Below, in pieces: positions 28,956 to 39,930 of a DNA stretch of 64,000 nucleotides. The stretch is from Xiphophorus maculatus. Lineage: Eukaryota > Chordata > Actinopteri > Cyprinodontiformes > Poeciliidae. Position numbers and translations under genes: made by a program. The stretch covers positions 5,031,024 through 5,095,023 of the forward strand of contig NC_036457.1 of assembly GCF_002775205.1 (NCBI RefSeq), written 5' to 3'. Below the pieces are notes generated by a model. The model saw only the letters and a program-made list of their open reading frames with translations. It did not search any database and had not been told where the DNA came from. How positions within the stretch are numbered: the stretch's first letter is position 1; every line of letters starts with the position of its first letter.

Positions 28956-28969
28956 CCAGCAGGTGGCAG
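28956..28969 (+). promoter_or_regulatory. CTCF-type motif upstream of the PPC gene
   Basis: CCAGCAGGTGGCAG fits the CTCF core consensus. It lies about 0.48 kb before the proposed start of the PPC-domain gene. Confidence 0.5.
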
Positions 28970-29339
28970 TCAAACACCGGAAAGAAAACAATCAGCAGCG
29001 ATGCGAAATAAAAGCAGGTAAAACCGGAACATAAAAGCTATTTCAGATTTTATGAAGTTTATGACCTTTTATCCAGAATTTCTCCGAGATATAAATTATA
29101 TTCCAACATCAATATTCAGATTAAATATGATTGTTATTCACGTAAATGTTTGTCAGATTTAATAATTATCTAATTAAATAATGGAGATTTTTTATTTAAC
29201 AAAATTTGTAAATGAACTTAATTAAATTTATTGTTAAACAAAAATCTGTACAAGTAATTCGGTTTCCTGCAGTTTTTTTTAATAAATAATGGATAATTTG
29301 GTTCATATTTCGCTGTGACTTGTTGCTGCTCTGGGTTGT

Positions 29340-29437
29340 TAATAAAGTTTTAGGAGCGTAGAACAAAGGTGAAGAAGTGAGTGTTGTGCGCATGCTCAGT
29401 TCGTTTCTGTGGAGTTTGATCCCTGAGCTGCAGCAGG
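29340..29437 (+). promoter_or_regulatory. Probable TATA-less promoter / 5' UTR of the PPC gene
   Basis: An NRF1-like word TGCGCATGCTC lies about 40 bp before the proposed ATG, and no TATA box is evident. This is consistent with a broadly expressed gene, but only motif-based. Confidence 0.35.
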
Positions 29438-32400
29438 ATGGTGAGTTGGACTTTCTTTATGTTCTGGTTCTGGTTCTGATCTGAAGCCGAACTTTTATTC
29501 GGGTTCCAGCAGAATAAACAGATGAAGGATCAGTTTCCAGTTTCCAGTTTCCTGTTTCCTGTTGGACAGAACAGCAGGAAAACGTTCAACTTTGACCCAA
29601 AGTGCCAGCATCGTTATCTGGAAATGATTAATTTTCTACTTCAACTGCAGGTGACTGTCCAGAATTCTGGTTTTGGATGTTTGGACCCGTTAAATGATCC
29701 GAATGTGTTGAAATAAATTTATGTTCAGAATCAGCAGCAGATGGAATAAATTCAGATAAAATAGTAAATAAAAATCAAATAAATAAAACGGTACTAAACA
29801 GAGTGGAGCCGCTGCTCCGGCTGAGGGATATCTGGTCAGGATGGAGCCCAGGGCCCACCGGGAGACCCAGGGGACGACCCGGACACTCTGGACCCAGGGG
29901 ACGACCCGGACACTCTGGACCTAGGGGACGACCCGGACACTCTGGACCCAGGGGACGACCCGGACACTCTGGACCCAGGGGACGACCCGGACACTCTGGA
30001 CCTAGGGGACGACCCGGACACTCTGGACCTAGGGGACGACCCGGACACTCTGGACCCAGGGGACGACCCGGACACTCTGGACCTAGGGGACGACCCGGAC
30101 ACTCTGGACCTAGGGGACGACCCGGACACTCTGGACCCAGGGGACGACCCGGACACTCGGGGACCCAGGGGACGACCCGGACACTCTGGACCCAGGGGAC
30201 GACCCGGACACTCTGGACCCAGGGGACGACCCGGACACTCTGGACCTAGGGGACGACCCGGACACTCGGGGACCCAGGGGACGACCCGGACACTCTGGAC
30301 CCAGGGGACGACCCGGACACTCGGGGACCCAGGGGACGACCTGGACACTCGGGGACCCAGGGGACGACCCGGACACTCGGGGACCCAGGGGACGACCCGG
30401 ACACTCGGGGACCCAGGGGACGACCTGGACACTCGGGGACCCAGGGGACGACCTGGACACTCGGGGACCCAGGGGACGACCTGGACACTCGGGGACCCAG
30501 GGGACGACCCGGACACTCGGGGACCCAGGGGACGACCTGGACACTCGGGGACCCAGGGGACGACCTGGACATTCGGGACCCAGGGGACGACCCGGACACT
30601 CTGGACCTAGGGGACGACCCGGACACTCTGGACCTAGGGGACGACCCGGACACTCTGGACCCAGGGGACGACCCGGACACTCGGGGACCCAGGGGACGAC
30701 CCGGACACTCTGGACCCAGGGGACGACCCGGACACTCTGGACCCAGGGGACGACCCGGACACTCTGGACCTAGGGGACGACCCGGACACTCGGGGACCCA
30801 GGGGACGACCCGGACACTCTGGACCCAGGGGACGACCCGGACACTCGGGGACCCAGGGGACGACCTGGACACTCGGGGACCCAGGGGACGACCCGGACAC
30901 TCGGGGACCCAGGGGACGACCCGGACACTCGGGGACCCAGGGGACGACCTGGACACTCGGGGACCCAGGGGACGACCTGGACACTCGGGGACCCAGGGGA
31001 CGACCTGGACACTCGGGGACCCAGGGGACGACCCGGACACTCGGGGACCCAGGGGACGACCTGGACACTCGGGGACCCAGGGGACGACCTGGACACTCGG
31101 GACCCAGGAGACGACCCGGACATTCGGGACCCAGGGGACGACCCGGACAGGCTGGAGAGACGATGTTCCTCTGCTGGGAACGCTGTGGGATTCCTGGAGG
31201 CTGGCAGAGGGACGTCTGGGCCTCCTGCTGAGGCTGCTGACCCCGTGACTCTGTGACCCTGTGACCCCGTGACCCCGGATAAGAGGAAGATGGATGGATA
31301 AAATATAAATCATACCAGAACTCATAAATTAATTAACTGAAGAATAAAGAAAATGAGTTAATTAACAATTATATAAATATAAATCATAATTGTAGGAATT
31401 ATTTATTCTTTATTTTTATTATTGAATTTAATTTGTTGTTAGTTTATTTGATAGTTTTGGGTTATTTACAAGTTAAGAATTTTTTATTTTGTTATTGTTG
31501 GTCTATTTTATGAAGAATTGTGGAGCCATTTTCTCTAAATTTTTAATTTTTAAATTTTTTGTTTGACTAATAAACTCCACTGTAAAAGTTCTGAACATCC
31601 AATCGGACCTGTTAACGAATATTTAAATATTGAGCTTTAAAATACATAAATAAAAATAAAATGAATCATTTAAAAGATGAGGACATTTTTCAATAAATGA
31701 TTTATTAAATTTGTAACTTATATAACAATAATGGAGAAAAAAATAATAAATTGTTAAATTATATAAATCAAGTTGATCTATTAAAAAAATATCTTTTAAA
31801 ATAATACATTTATATAAAGAAAAATTATCCATTTCAAAAATAAATATATGAATAAATGAAATAAGACATTTATAGAAATAGTAACAAAAAAAACTATGGA
31901 TTTAACATTTGATTCATTTAATTTATGGATAAAATTAAAATTAATACAAATTATTAAATTATTATTAAAACTTTAATTAAAAACTGATCCATGAATGAAT
32001 GAAGTGACCTACTTTATTCCTTCAGAACCAGCGGATTGGACCCAAATAAACTCAACAGAACCGCAAGAGAAACAAACCCTCTGGTTCTGGTTCAGACCCG
32101 GTTCAGACCCGCCGCCTGCAGGTTTAACCACCCGCCCCCGCCCCCCTGCAGGGTCAGAGGTCAGCCCGCTGTTTGCTTTGGCGCTGATCCTGTTACAGAC
32201 CCGAACGGGCCACACGCAGCGTTCAGCGGCTTCTGGATCCTCGGAACCAGAGGATCAGAAGATTTAGTCTGTCAGAATTTTTAACATTTCTGAAACTTTT
32301 TCTTCGTCTGGGTTCTTTTGTTTGGTTCTGGTTGTTCGGGTCCAAATGAGCCTCGACCCACTGCGGGACAGAAACATGAACCATAAAAAACAAACGGTAA

Positions 32401-33337
32401 AAATAAAATGAGACCGCAGAGAAAATCTCAGTTTCTTGTTATATAAAAGAAATAATAATAATGAACAATTATCCAGTTTTTCAAAAGCATTACATTTAAA
32501 TTTTTATTTATCATTACTTTATGGATCTGAGCCTCTGAAAAACAGGTTTCATTTTTATCTCCAGCCAGACGGAGGATAAGAATCAGATGCACATCTTTTA
32601 TTTTTTTACTTTGTATTTTAATTTATGTCTTTAAATTTACATTATTAACATTTAATTCTTCACTTTATTTTTATTTACATTATTATTATTATTTGCAGTA
32701 ATTTTGTAGTTCAACTCAATAACTGACAGAAATATGAATTTACATAAACTAATCAGTCTGATGTTTAGAAAATGATCAACTGTTTATCTGAGAACCATTC
32801 TGGCCCTGCAGGCGGCCGGGTCGGGGCTGCGGGTCCATGCGGTCCGGTTCGGTCCGGGTCAGGAACTGCTGGGATCGCTGCAGGCGTTTGTGGAAGAGCA
32901 ACGACTCAGAGCGCCCTTCGTCATCACCTGTGTGGGCAGCGTTACCAGGGCAACGCTCAGGCTAGCAAACGCCACGGCAACAAATACTAACGAGGTAGGA
33001 GAAGGAACTGTTCAGGGGAACTGGTTCATGTTCAGTGATCGGTTTGACTTGTGAACAGTTCAGTCCGGCTGTCCAGGTTCTGACCCGGTTCTGCTCCCAG
33101 GTCCTGCAGCTCAGCGGTCGCTATGAGATCGTCTCTCTGGTCGGGACGCTCAACAGCGACGCCCACCTCCACATCAGCCTGGCAGACGCCCAGGGCGCCA
33201 TGGTGGGCGGCCATGTTCTGGGCGGCCTGGAGGTGTTCACCACCGCTGAGGTCGTCGTGGGCGACGCCGTCGACCTGCGTTTCAGCAGGGAGCCCGACCC
33301 GAAGACGGGCTTCCCCGAGCTGGTGGTTCTGACCTGA
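29438..33337 (+). CDS. PPC (DUF296) domain protein, 140 aa, three coding exons
   Basis: Exons proposed: 29438-29440 (ATG only, then a GTGAGT donor), 32812-32994 and 33101-33337. The last two are well supported: clean AG/GT borders, phase 0 and a family match. The product reads MAAGSGLRVHAVRFGPGQ.... It has GRYEIVSLVGTL (residues 68-79), then HLHISLAD (84-91) and VGGHVLGG (97-104), the PPC core with likely metal-binding His84, His86 and His100, then TTAEVVVGDAVDLRF. PPC domains are known from bacterial/archaeal stand-alone proteins, plant AT-hook AHL proteins and some animals; 140 residues is the stand-alone length. I recall similar fish proteins being named after GlmU by mistake; no enzyme activity can be claimed. 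The one-codon first exon is inferred from phase and the resulting start MAAGSGLRVH. An alternative first exon at 28991 (ATG CGA...) would be out of phase. Confidence 0.72.
29803..29866 (+). mobile_element. RTE LINE 3' fragment, left flank of the minisatellite
   Basis: GAGGGATATCTGGTCAGGATGG and CCCACCGGGAG parallel GAGGAGCATCTGGTCAGGACGC and CCCACCGGGAG at 61745-61802 in the RTE copy elsewhere in this window. Confidence 0.75.
29867..31145. repeat. 27/28-bp GC-rich minisatellite (about 46 units) inside an RTE fragment
   Basis: Two unit types, GGGGACGACCCGGACACTCT+GGACCCA (27 bp) and a 28-bp variant with CACTCGGGGACCCA, alternate in blocks. Because 27 is a multiple of 3 and 28 is not, long spurious frames appear on both strands. 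An internal block of at least 0.43 kb is repeated with an offset of about 524 bp: 30110-30544 and 30634-31068 look identical. Retroelement sequence flanks both sides. The array lies in intron 1 of the proposed PPC gene. Confidence 0.93.
31146..31300 (+). mobile_element. RTE LINE 3' terminus, right flank of the minisatellite
   Basis: GGCTGGAGAGACGATGTTCC and CTGCTGGGAACGCTGTGGGA continue the RTE 3' end as seen at 61824-61860. They are followed by CTGAGGCTGCTGACCCCG and a terminal GGATAAGAGGAAGATGGATGG, the usual tail of this family. Confidence 0.82.
31301..32811. other. Rest of intron 1 of the PPC gene
   Basis: Very AT-rich from 31300 to 32000 and 32380 to 32760. A GC-rich patch at 32000-32280 has GGTTCAGACCC repeats. 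No exon with suitable phase was seen. Confidence 0.5.
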
Positions 33338-33590
33338 TCAGAGGTGGAGAGAGCCGCCTGAAGAGGGTTCAGGACCCGGACCCGGAAACGGTTCTGTCTG
33401 ATAAAAATGTCCCTCATTAAATCGCTGTCAGCTTTCCGTAGCCGACCCAGAACCTGTGGCCAGCAAATCAGAATCAGAACCAGAATCAGAACCAATCGTT
33501 TGTAAACAGCGTTTCTGTGAAATAATTGACCTTTGACCCCAGCCTCTCTGTTCCTGCTGAGCTGTGAGCGGTTGCTATGGAAACAGATGA

Positions 33591-33596
33591 AATAAA
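33591..33596 (+). terminator. PPC gene polyadenylation signal
   Basis: AATAAA lies 254 bp after the stop, followed by a T/G-rich stretch (TGTTGGTTTGTTTTG). Confidence 0.6.
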
Positions 33597-35230
33597 AGCC
33601 TGTTGGTTTGTTTTGAAGCTGATTTTCATGGATGAAAAGTTTCCAGATTTGTGTGGAAACTTTAAATGGCCGCTTTGCTTTGTTGTTTCTCGCTAAGATA
33701 ATCCTAAATCTCCCAGCATGCCTCCTGCCCCTCGCCCCCACGCGCCGCCGCGCGCCATTAAAGCGGAGCTACAAAGCGCCGTTTGGAGGCGTTGGTGGTC
33801 TGCGGCCCCCCGGGGCCCGGCTTCCTGATCTGAGGCGTCTGATCAGGCGGGCTGTTGTCACGGCGATTACCGCTCTGAGCTGCTTTCAGCCTCATTTCAC
33901 ATAATAAGAGCAGCGGCCATGTTGGCTCACTGCCTCAGAGATCGGCTTTATTGATCCTTAATGATCGGCTTTATTGATCCTTGATGATCGGCTTTGTTGA
34001 TCCTTAATGATCGGCTTCATTGATCATTAATGATCGGCTTCAGTGATTGTTAATGATCGGCTTCATTGATCCTTAATGATCGGCTTCATTGATCATTAAT
34101 GATCGGCTTTAGCCTTCAGTAAATCTGCTGATCTGAACTCTGACTCCACACAGTAACTCTCCTCGTGACCTTTGACATGCTATCTAAGTCTGTCTCTGAG
34201 CTTCACTGGGAGGCTTTCCTGTCTGGTTTGGAGATGACCTTTGACCCCTCCCAGGTTGATGAACAACAGTTGCTTCCTCTAAGCTTCTGATTATGAGGCA
34301 GACAGGCTCTGTTAAAACTAGAATGTGATGTGTCATGTGTTGCTAGGCAGATTTAACTTTAGATAGTTATTAGATACCAGTGGTGGCTATCGCTAGCTGC
34401 TAGCCCTACGGCACTAGTCATAAACATTAGCTCTGCTGATACGCTGTGCTACATGGTATTTAGCTGAAGCTAATGCTATAGCGTTATACCAACACAGTAT
34501 TTCCTAAAAGCTAATGCTAAAGCTAAAGCACAATACCAACATGGTATTTAGCTGAAGCTAATGCTATTGCGCTAACCCTTGAGCACCAATTTGCTGTTGA
34601 TGTTAAAATTCATATGTCCTACAAGTTTTTGAAAACAAATAAGTGTAGCGAAAACCTGTTCATACATAACAAAGGACTTTATGTCTTTATTAGACAAAAA
34701 GACAAAACCTGAATTATAAACAGGCTTCACCACTTCAAAATAAAAGCATGAATTTGAACGTTAGAAGATTTCTGAACAGTTTATAACCAAACCTTCAACT
34801 AAAACTTTACAAAACAGCCAAAACAGTAAATTAACACTCAGAATGTATCCTGAGAAGAAGAAGCTAAGAGCTAAAGGAAAAGCTAGCGCTGCTATAAATA
34901 AAGAGGTGATGGATCTCAGAGGAACTAATTCCTCCGTCCTTCCTCTCATTTGCAGCTTCTCCTCCCAGCTGCCTCCCTGCTCCTGTTATCGGTGAATAAT
35001 GAGCGGGATGCAGCGGGATGCAGCGGGGCCCCGCCGCTCTGAAGCCGCCCCCTCTCCGCCTCACTTCTGACGGCCAGCCCAGGTCGTTTGTCCGGCTGAT
35101 CCGGCTAATGACGGCCGGCTGTGTGAAGCTCTCAGCGGGAGGCCGATCTCACACACCGATCAAACATCAGAGCCCGAGCTTCACAGATTCACACAACAAT
35201 GAGCACAATTAGGAAGGTTTTCCTCCAGAC
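33597..35230. other. Intergenic with possible conserved blocks and a 23-bp repeat
   Basis: GC-rich non-coding blocks lie at about 33735-33905 and 34900-35215 (the latter rich in TAAT-type words). TGCTAA repeats fill 34400-34580. No gene was recognised. Confidence 0.5.
33941..34110. repeat. 23-bp tandem repeat containing TTAATG words
   Basis: About seven copies of ATCGGCTTTATTGATCCTTAATG with point variants. Most copies keep a homeodomain-like TTAATG core and a TTGATC word. Confidence 0.92.
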
Positions 35231-35293
35231 GAGGAGGAGGAGGAGGAGGAGGAGGAGGAGGAGGAGGAGGAGGAGGAGGAGGAGGAGGAGGAG
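35231..35293. repeat. (GAG)n microsatellite
   Basis: 21 GAG triplets, uninterrupted. Confidence 0.97.
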
Positions 35294-36448
35294 ACCAGAG
35301 TGCGGCTCCGGTTCTGCTCCCTTCAGGTGGAACCGGACCTGAACCTGATCATGACCTTCATCATGACCTTCAGCTCTAAATGAAATAAAAACATTTTCAG
35401 TTTGTTTTTATTTATTTACTTTTGTATTCATTTCCGTTTCTTTATTTCCTGCTGCTTTTAATAAATTCACATTTCTAATTTAAAAACAAATCAAAGTGAT
35501 TCAAGCAATAAATATAAATATTAAACGGTATTTAAATTGCTTAAAAAACATTTCAAATGTTTTAAAAATAATATTCTAATAAATGTTTTTTTTTTAATGT
35601 TAATGTTTTTTTTATCTGAATCAAAATTTTAAAAAATCAAACGTCTCTAACAGGAGAAATAAATCCGAGTTTATTGCTTCAGTATAATAAATGTATTTTT
35701 AGAAAATTATCTCATTTTTCTGGAGGATTTAGTTTTAATGTTTGTCCAGAAAACATTAATTCTGTTTCATCTGGTGAATTCATCTCCATCAACATGTTTA
35801 ATACTCCACTTCCGAAATTAATTCTCTCCTTTAGGAGATAAATTATTGCGTTAGTATTGTAAAGTTTTTGTTATGAAAGATTAAATTAAAAATCATCTGA
35901 CTGAAAATATCTGAAATCATCCAAACTATTTTTAATTCCTTCCGCAGAATAAAATATATTTATGATTGTATTTATTAACAATGTTCATTAAATTCTAATT
36001 GAATAAAACAGATTTGGAGCGGAACGATCTGAGGCCTCCGGCTGCAGCTGCTGCTGTTTTCCACCAGGGGGCAGCAGGAGCAGCTTCATGAGGTTGCTGT
36101 GGGTCGGAACCAGAAGGTTCTGCTTTAGGTCCGAGGGAAGCTCCAGAACCGAACCGGGGTTCTTCTTCTTTAAATCTGTGATGCTACAGAACCGGACAGA
36201 GCTCAACTCTCTGTCAGAGTAATCAGAGTACTCAGCTGTAATTAGAGTAGTCCACTTATTGAGACTTGGGTTAAACAGGTTTGTGGTTCCCGGAAGCTGG
36301 AGGTTCTGGTCAGTAAAGTGTCTCTTTGTTTTGGGCAAAGCAGAATCAGAACTGCCCATAATGACCCCCTGCTGAGCCCGGCTACGGAGCCACGGGGCCA
36401 CGGAGCAGGGGCACACCGAGCTGATCTTCCTGAAACACGGTGTCTCAG
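35294..36448. other. Intergenic, AT-rich; CTCF-type motif
   Basis: A strongly AT-rich stretch runs from 35380 to 36010. At 36061-36074 CCACCAGGGGGCAG is a close CTCF core match (plus). No gene was seen; the minus-strand frame at 35988-36416 has no family content. Confidence 0.5.
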
Positions 36449-37250
36449 TCTATCAGTGTATATCAGTGTATCAATCTATCAGTATATCAATCTATCAGTG
36501 TATCAATCTATCAGTGTATCAATCTATCAATATATCAATCTATCAATATATCAATCTATCAATAAATCAATCTATTAGTATATCAATCTATCAGTATATC
36601 AATCGATCAGTGTATCAATCTATCAATATATCAATCTATCAATATATCAATCTATCAATATATCAATCTATCAGTATATCAATCTATCAATAAATCAATC
36701 TATTAGTATATCAATCTATCAGTATATCAATCGATCAGTGTATCAATCTATCAGTATATCAATCTATCAGTGTATCAATATATCAATCTATCAGTATATC
36801 AATCGATCAGTGTATCAATCTATCAATATATCAATCTATCAGTGTATCAATCTATCAATCTATCAATCTATCAATCTATCAGTGTATCAATCTATCAATA
36901 TATCAATCGATCAGTGTATCAATCTATCAATATATCAATCGATCAGTGTATCAATCTATCAATATATCAATCTATCAGTATATCAATCTATCAGTATATC
37001 AATCTATCAGTGTATCAATCTATCAGTGTATCAATCTATCAGTATATCAATCTATCAGTCTATCAATCTATCAGTGTATCAATCTATCAATATATCAATC
37101 GATCAGTGTATCAATCTATCAATATATCAATCTATCAATATATCAATCTATCAGTATATCAATCTATCAGTGTATCAATCTATCAGTATATCAATCTATC
37201 AGTATATCAATCTATCAGTATATCAATCTATCAGTGTCTCAGTCTCAATC
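36449..37250. repeat. 8-bp satellite, TATCAATC/TATCAGTG family
   Basis: About 100 octamers TATCAATC, TATCAATA, TATCAGTG, TATCAGTA and rare TCGATCAG, often paired into 16-mers. The unit has no stop in any plus frame, so three long overlapping Tyr-Gln-Ser-Ile frames appear; they are not genes. Confidence 0.95.
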
Positions 37251-37564
37251 TACCTCGTCATGTCCTGGTCTGATGATCTAACTAATCAGCAGAACTTGAT
37301 TAGTTCTCATCCGACTCGCTTCAGTTTTGAAGCGTTTTGCTCTTTGCTTATAAAATCCAGTTTCTCTCCACATCATCAGCTTTTGCTCTTCATGAATTTG
37401 TGCGCAGTTGATCTGCTGAATCCAGAGGATCTTCTGGATCTTTTCTGTCCTGATCTGCGGTCAAAGCCTCTATCTGGCGGAAACCTTCCGCATGGGGGCG
37501 CTCTCCCTCCGTCACAAACCTGCTGAATTCTGTTGTGTCTGCAGATCTGTTCCGGTTTTCTGTG

Positions 37565-38945
37565 TTTTTTAAATTTTCTTGTTAAACACTTTGAACAATA
37601 CAAGATGACGTGGCATGTACATACACGAAGAAGGCTTAAGGCACATATAATTATAAGACAACAATGGAGAAAGTAAAATAAAAATATAAATAAATAAAAT
37701 GTGACATCAAACAGAGGAGAACAGAACAATAAAAACAGAAAAAGACAGAGAGGAATTAGTTCTCAAATCAATTCAGATCATTCTAGGCTGTAATGATCAA
37801 CAAGATATTTCCTGCTTGTTCTTCATCAGTTTTAAGGTTCTGAAGTGATTTTTGTCCATTAAAAGGTTTTTAAAGGCTGAAAAGTCAGGATTTCTATTTC
37901 CCCTTTTACAGGAGTGAGTGAAGAATTTGACGAGGATCAGCAGGTTGTTAAGAATGAGGTTCTTCTGTCTCTGTGGGTCCAAATATTAGATCCTCTGTTT
38001 TTAAGGAATGATGGAGGGAAGGTTTTGATGAGATCAAGTCCTGAAAGTTTCTCCAAAATGTTCCAGTTTGCACACAATAGAAAAAGAGATCCTAAAAAGC
38101 GGTCCAAATTATATAACAAGCAAAATTCGTCATAAGACAACCATCATTAAAAAAATGTCTTATGGACCAAATTCCTTTTTCCATCCAGTGATCCGAACAC
38201 AGAGACTTATTCCTGTGTAACGTCTCTGTTGCTCCAGATGGAGTTTGGTGAGGAGTGAAGCTGTTCATGTTCAGAAGTTTCCAACAAAACATACTAAAGC
38301 TTTTTATTATTCTACAGAAGTTTGGTCCAAATCCAAACAAGTGCAAAACTTTGAAGAGAAACTGATGTTCCAACATGTCAAAGACTTTGTCTAGGAAAAG
38401 GATGAAGCCTTTATCCTCAGTCAGGTCACTGTACTGGAGTAAATCCTGCACCAGCCTGATGTTATCATGTATTGATCTTTTGGACATAAAACCTGTGTGT
38501 GTTTCAGAAATAACCTCCTTAAGGCCAGTCTTTAATCTATTTGTGTAGATATACATCAGTAGTTTGTAATCACAGTGTAGAAGGTGGTTGTCTAGAACCT
38601 TGCTGTCTCTTCCTGTTTGGGTTTCAGGGTGATGACGCCCTGCTTCAGGCTGAGAGGAAGTGAATTATTACATAAGATCTCTGTAAAAACATGGAATATA
38701 AATTCTAAGATAATCCCAGAAATGTCTGTATAGATTGGCAGTAAGGCCGTCAGGGCCGGGGGTTTATCCAGTTTCAAGCACATGGTGGCGCTGTCTAGTT
38801 CTTCCATATTAATATCTTTGTCACAGTTTTTCTTGAAATCCTCAGAGATTTGAGGGACGAAGTCTTTGACTTGGTCTAGCAGAAGGTTTTGATGAAAGTT
38901 GCTAATTTCTTTTGCAATTAGAATTTGGTCTGTGTTGATGGTTCA
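37565..38945 (-). mobile_element. L1-like LINE, 5' truncated and decayed, minus strand
   Basis: On the minus strand from 38945 the translation gives TNQILIAKEISNFHQNLLLD, then MEELDSATMCLKLDKPP. After a frameshift come HTGFMSKRSIHDNIRLVQDL, FILFLDKVFDMLEHQFLFKV and FGFGPNFCRIIKS, all recognisable parts of an L1-type reverse transcriptase. The catalytic region is shortened and frames are broken, so it is inactive. The 3' UTR (37565-37740) matches the copy at 21240-21430 in inverse orientation. Confidence 0.82.
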
Positions 38946-39720
38946 GAGTCCAGCTCTTCTTCTGTTCTCTGCTTTCAGCCAATCACCTGCAGCTCCGCGG
39001 TAACCATGGTAACGGTTTATGGAAAGTCTCGCCAGAACAGACCGAGTGTTTGCGTCGGCAGCTTTGTGCTGCAATAATCGTGCAGAGGAGAAGCTGATGG
39101 CTCCGTCTCCCTCCATGATTCAGGAAACCCGCTGAAGGACATTTCAGTCTGTTTCACATATAAAAGTTTAATGTTTGTCATGTTTACCAAGCTTTTCACA
39201 ATAACTCATTTAAATGTCCGTCTGTGTCAGTTTGATCCAAATTAGTTTCAGTTGAAGCTAAATAAGAACATAAAGAGCAACAAAGACTTTGGGCTGAAGT
39301 CAGGTTGTTCTGTTGAATTTAACTGATGCTCAGAGAAATCCACAGACATTATTGTAAATTATCACACATCCACTTTATATAATATTTAGTATGTTTGTCA
39401 TTTAAATCTGACTAATTACATGAACAGTTTGTTTTGTAGGGTGCTTTCTGTGTGTTCGGGTTAACAGAACCTTTCTGAAAAGTTAAATTTCAACCTACAG
39501 GGTTTTTACTGGGACTTTATGAAACAGAAACCTTCAAAATTTCTGTTAAAGTTTCAAGTTCTACGCTTGTGTGGAAATTTAAAACTATGCAGATTTTTGA
39601 ACTTATTTTAAAAAAATTAATCATGATATTGTGGTAAATCCAGTGGTGATGATGTCGATAAAACAATAATGCCCATTATTATCCTTTTCTATCCAATAAT
39701 TACTATTGTTGACAGACTTC
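38946..39720. other. Intergenic spacer upstream of xrn2
   Basis: AT-rich and non-coding. CCAATCACCTGCAGCTCC and CCATGGTAACGG words lie near 38980-39010. Nothing else was recognised. Confidence 0.5.
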
Positions 39721-39930
39721 CGTCCACTGGGGGCGCCGCAGGAACTGTCGTTCCAAACCGCCACCGGAAGTGGTGGATTTGACCCGGAGAAAGTTCGCAA
39801 AGCTGCTTCTATAACAGCATGTAGCCGCATCGTTGGAGCGCAGCAGAACCCAGAACCGGATCCGAAATTCACCCGTGGTCCTTTTTAACCTTTTAGGATT
39901 TTATAAACCGACCGAAAAAAGTCTGCAAAT
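39721..39930 (+). promoter_or_regulatory. xrn2: Probable xrn2 promoter / 5' UTR
   Basis: An ETS/GABP-type site ACCGGAAGTG lies at 39763-39772 in a locally GC-rich stretch, with a weak CTCF-like CCACTGGGGGCGC at 39724-39736. This is typical of a TATA-less housekeeping promoter. The start site cannot be set. Confidence 0.5.

Noticed and set aside
28991..29017. ATG CGA AAT AAA AGC AG followed by GTAAAA as first exon of the PPC gene
   Set aside because: It ends in phase 2, which would put the PPC exon 32812-32994 out of frame; the ATG at 29438 with GTGAGT fits phase 0.
30246..31325. 359-residue minus-strand frame and several related frames
   Set aside because: Translation of the 27/28-bp minisatellite; content is only unit repeats plus RTE tail.
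36738..37526. 262-residue Tyr-Gln-Ser-Ile frame
   Set aside because: Octamer repeat without stops in any plus frame.
19627..39700. RALGAPA2 or KIZ orthologues between insm1 and xrn2
   Set aside because: Human has them here, but no matching exon was seen on either strand; presumed moved or lost.
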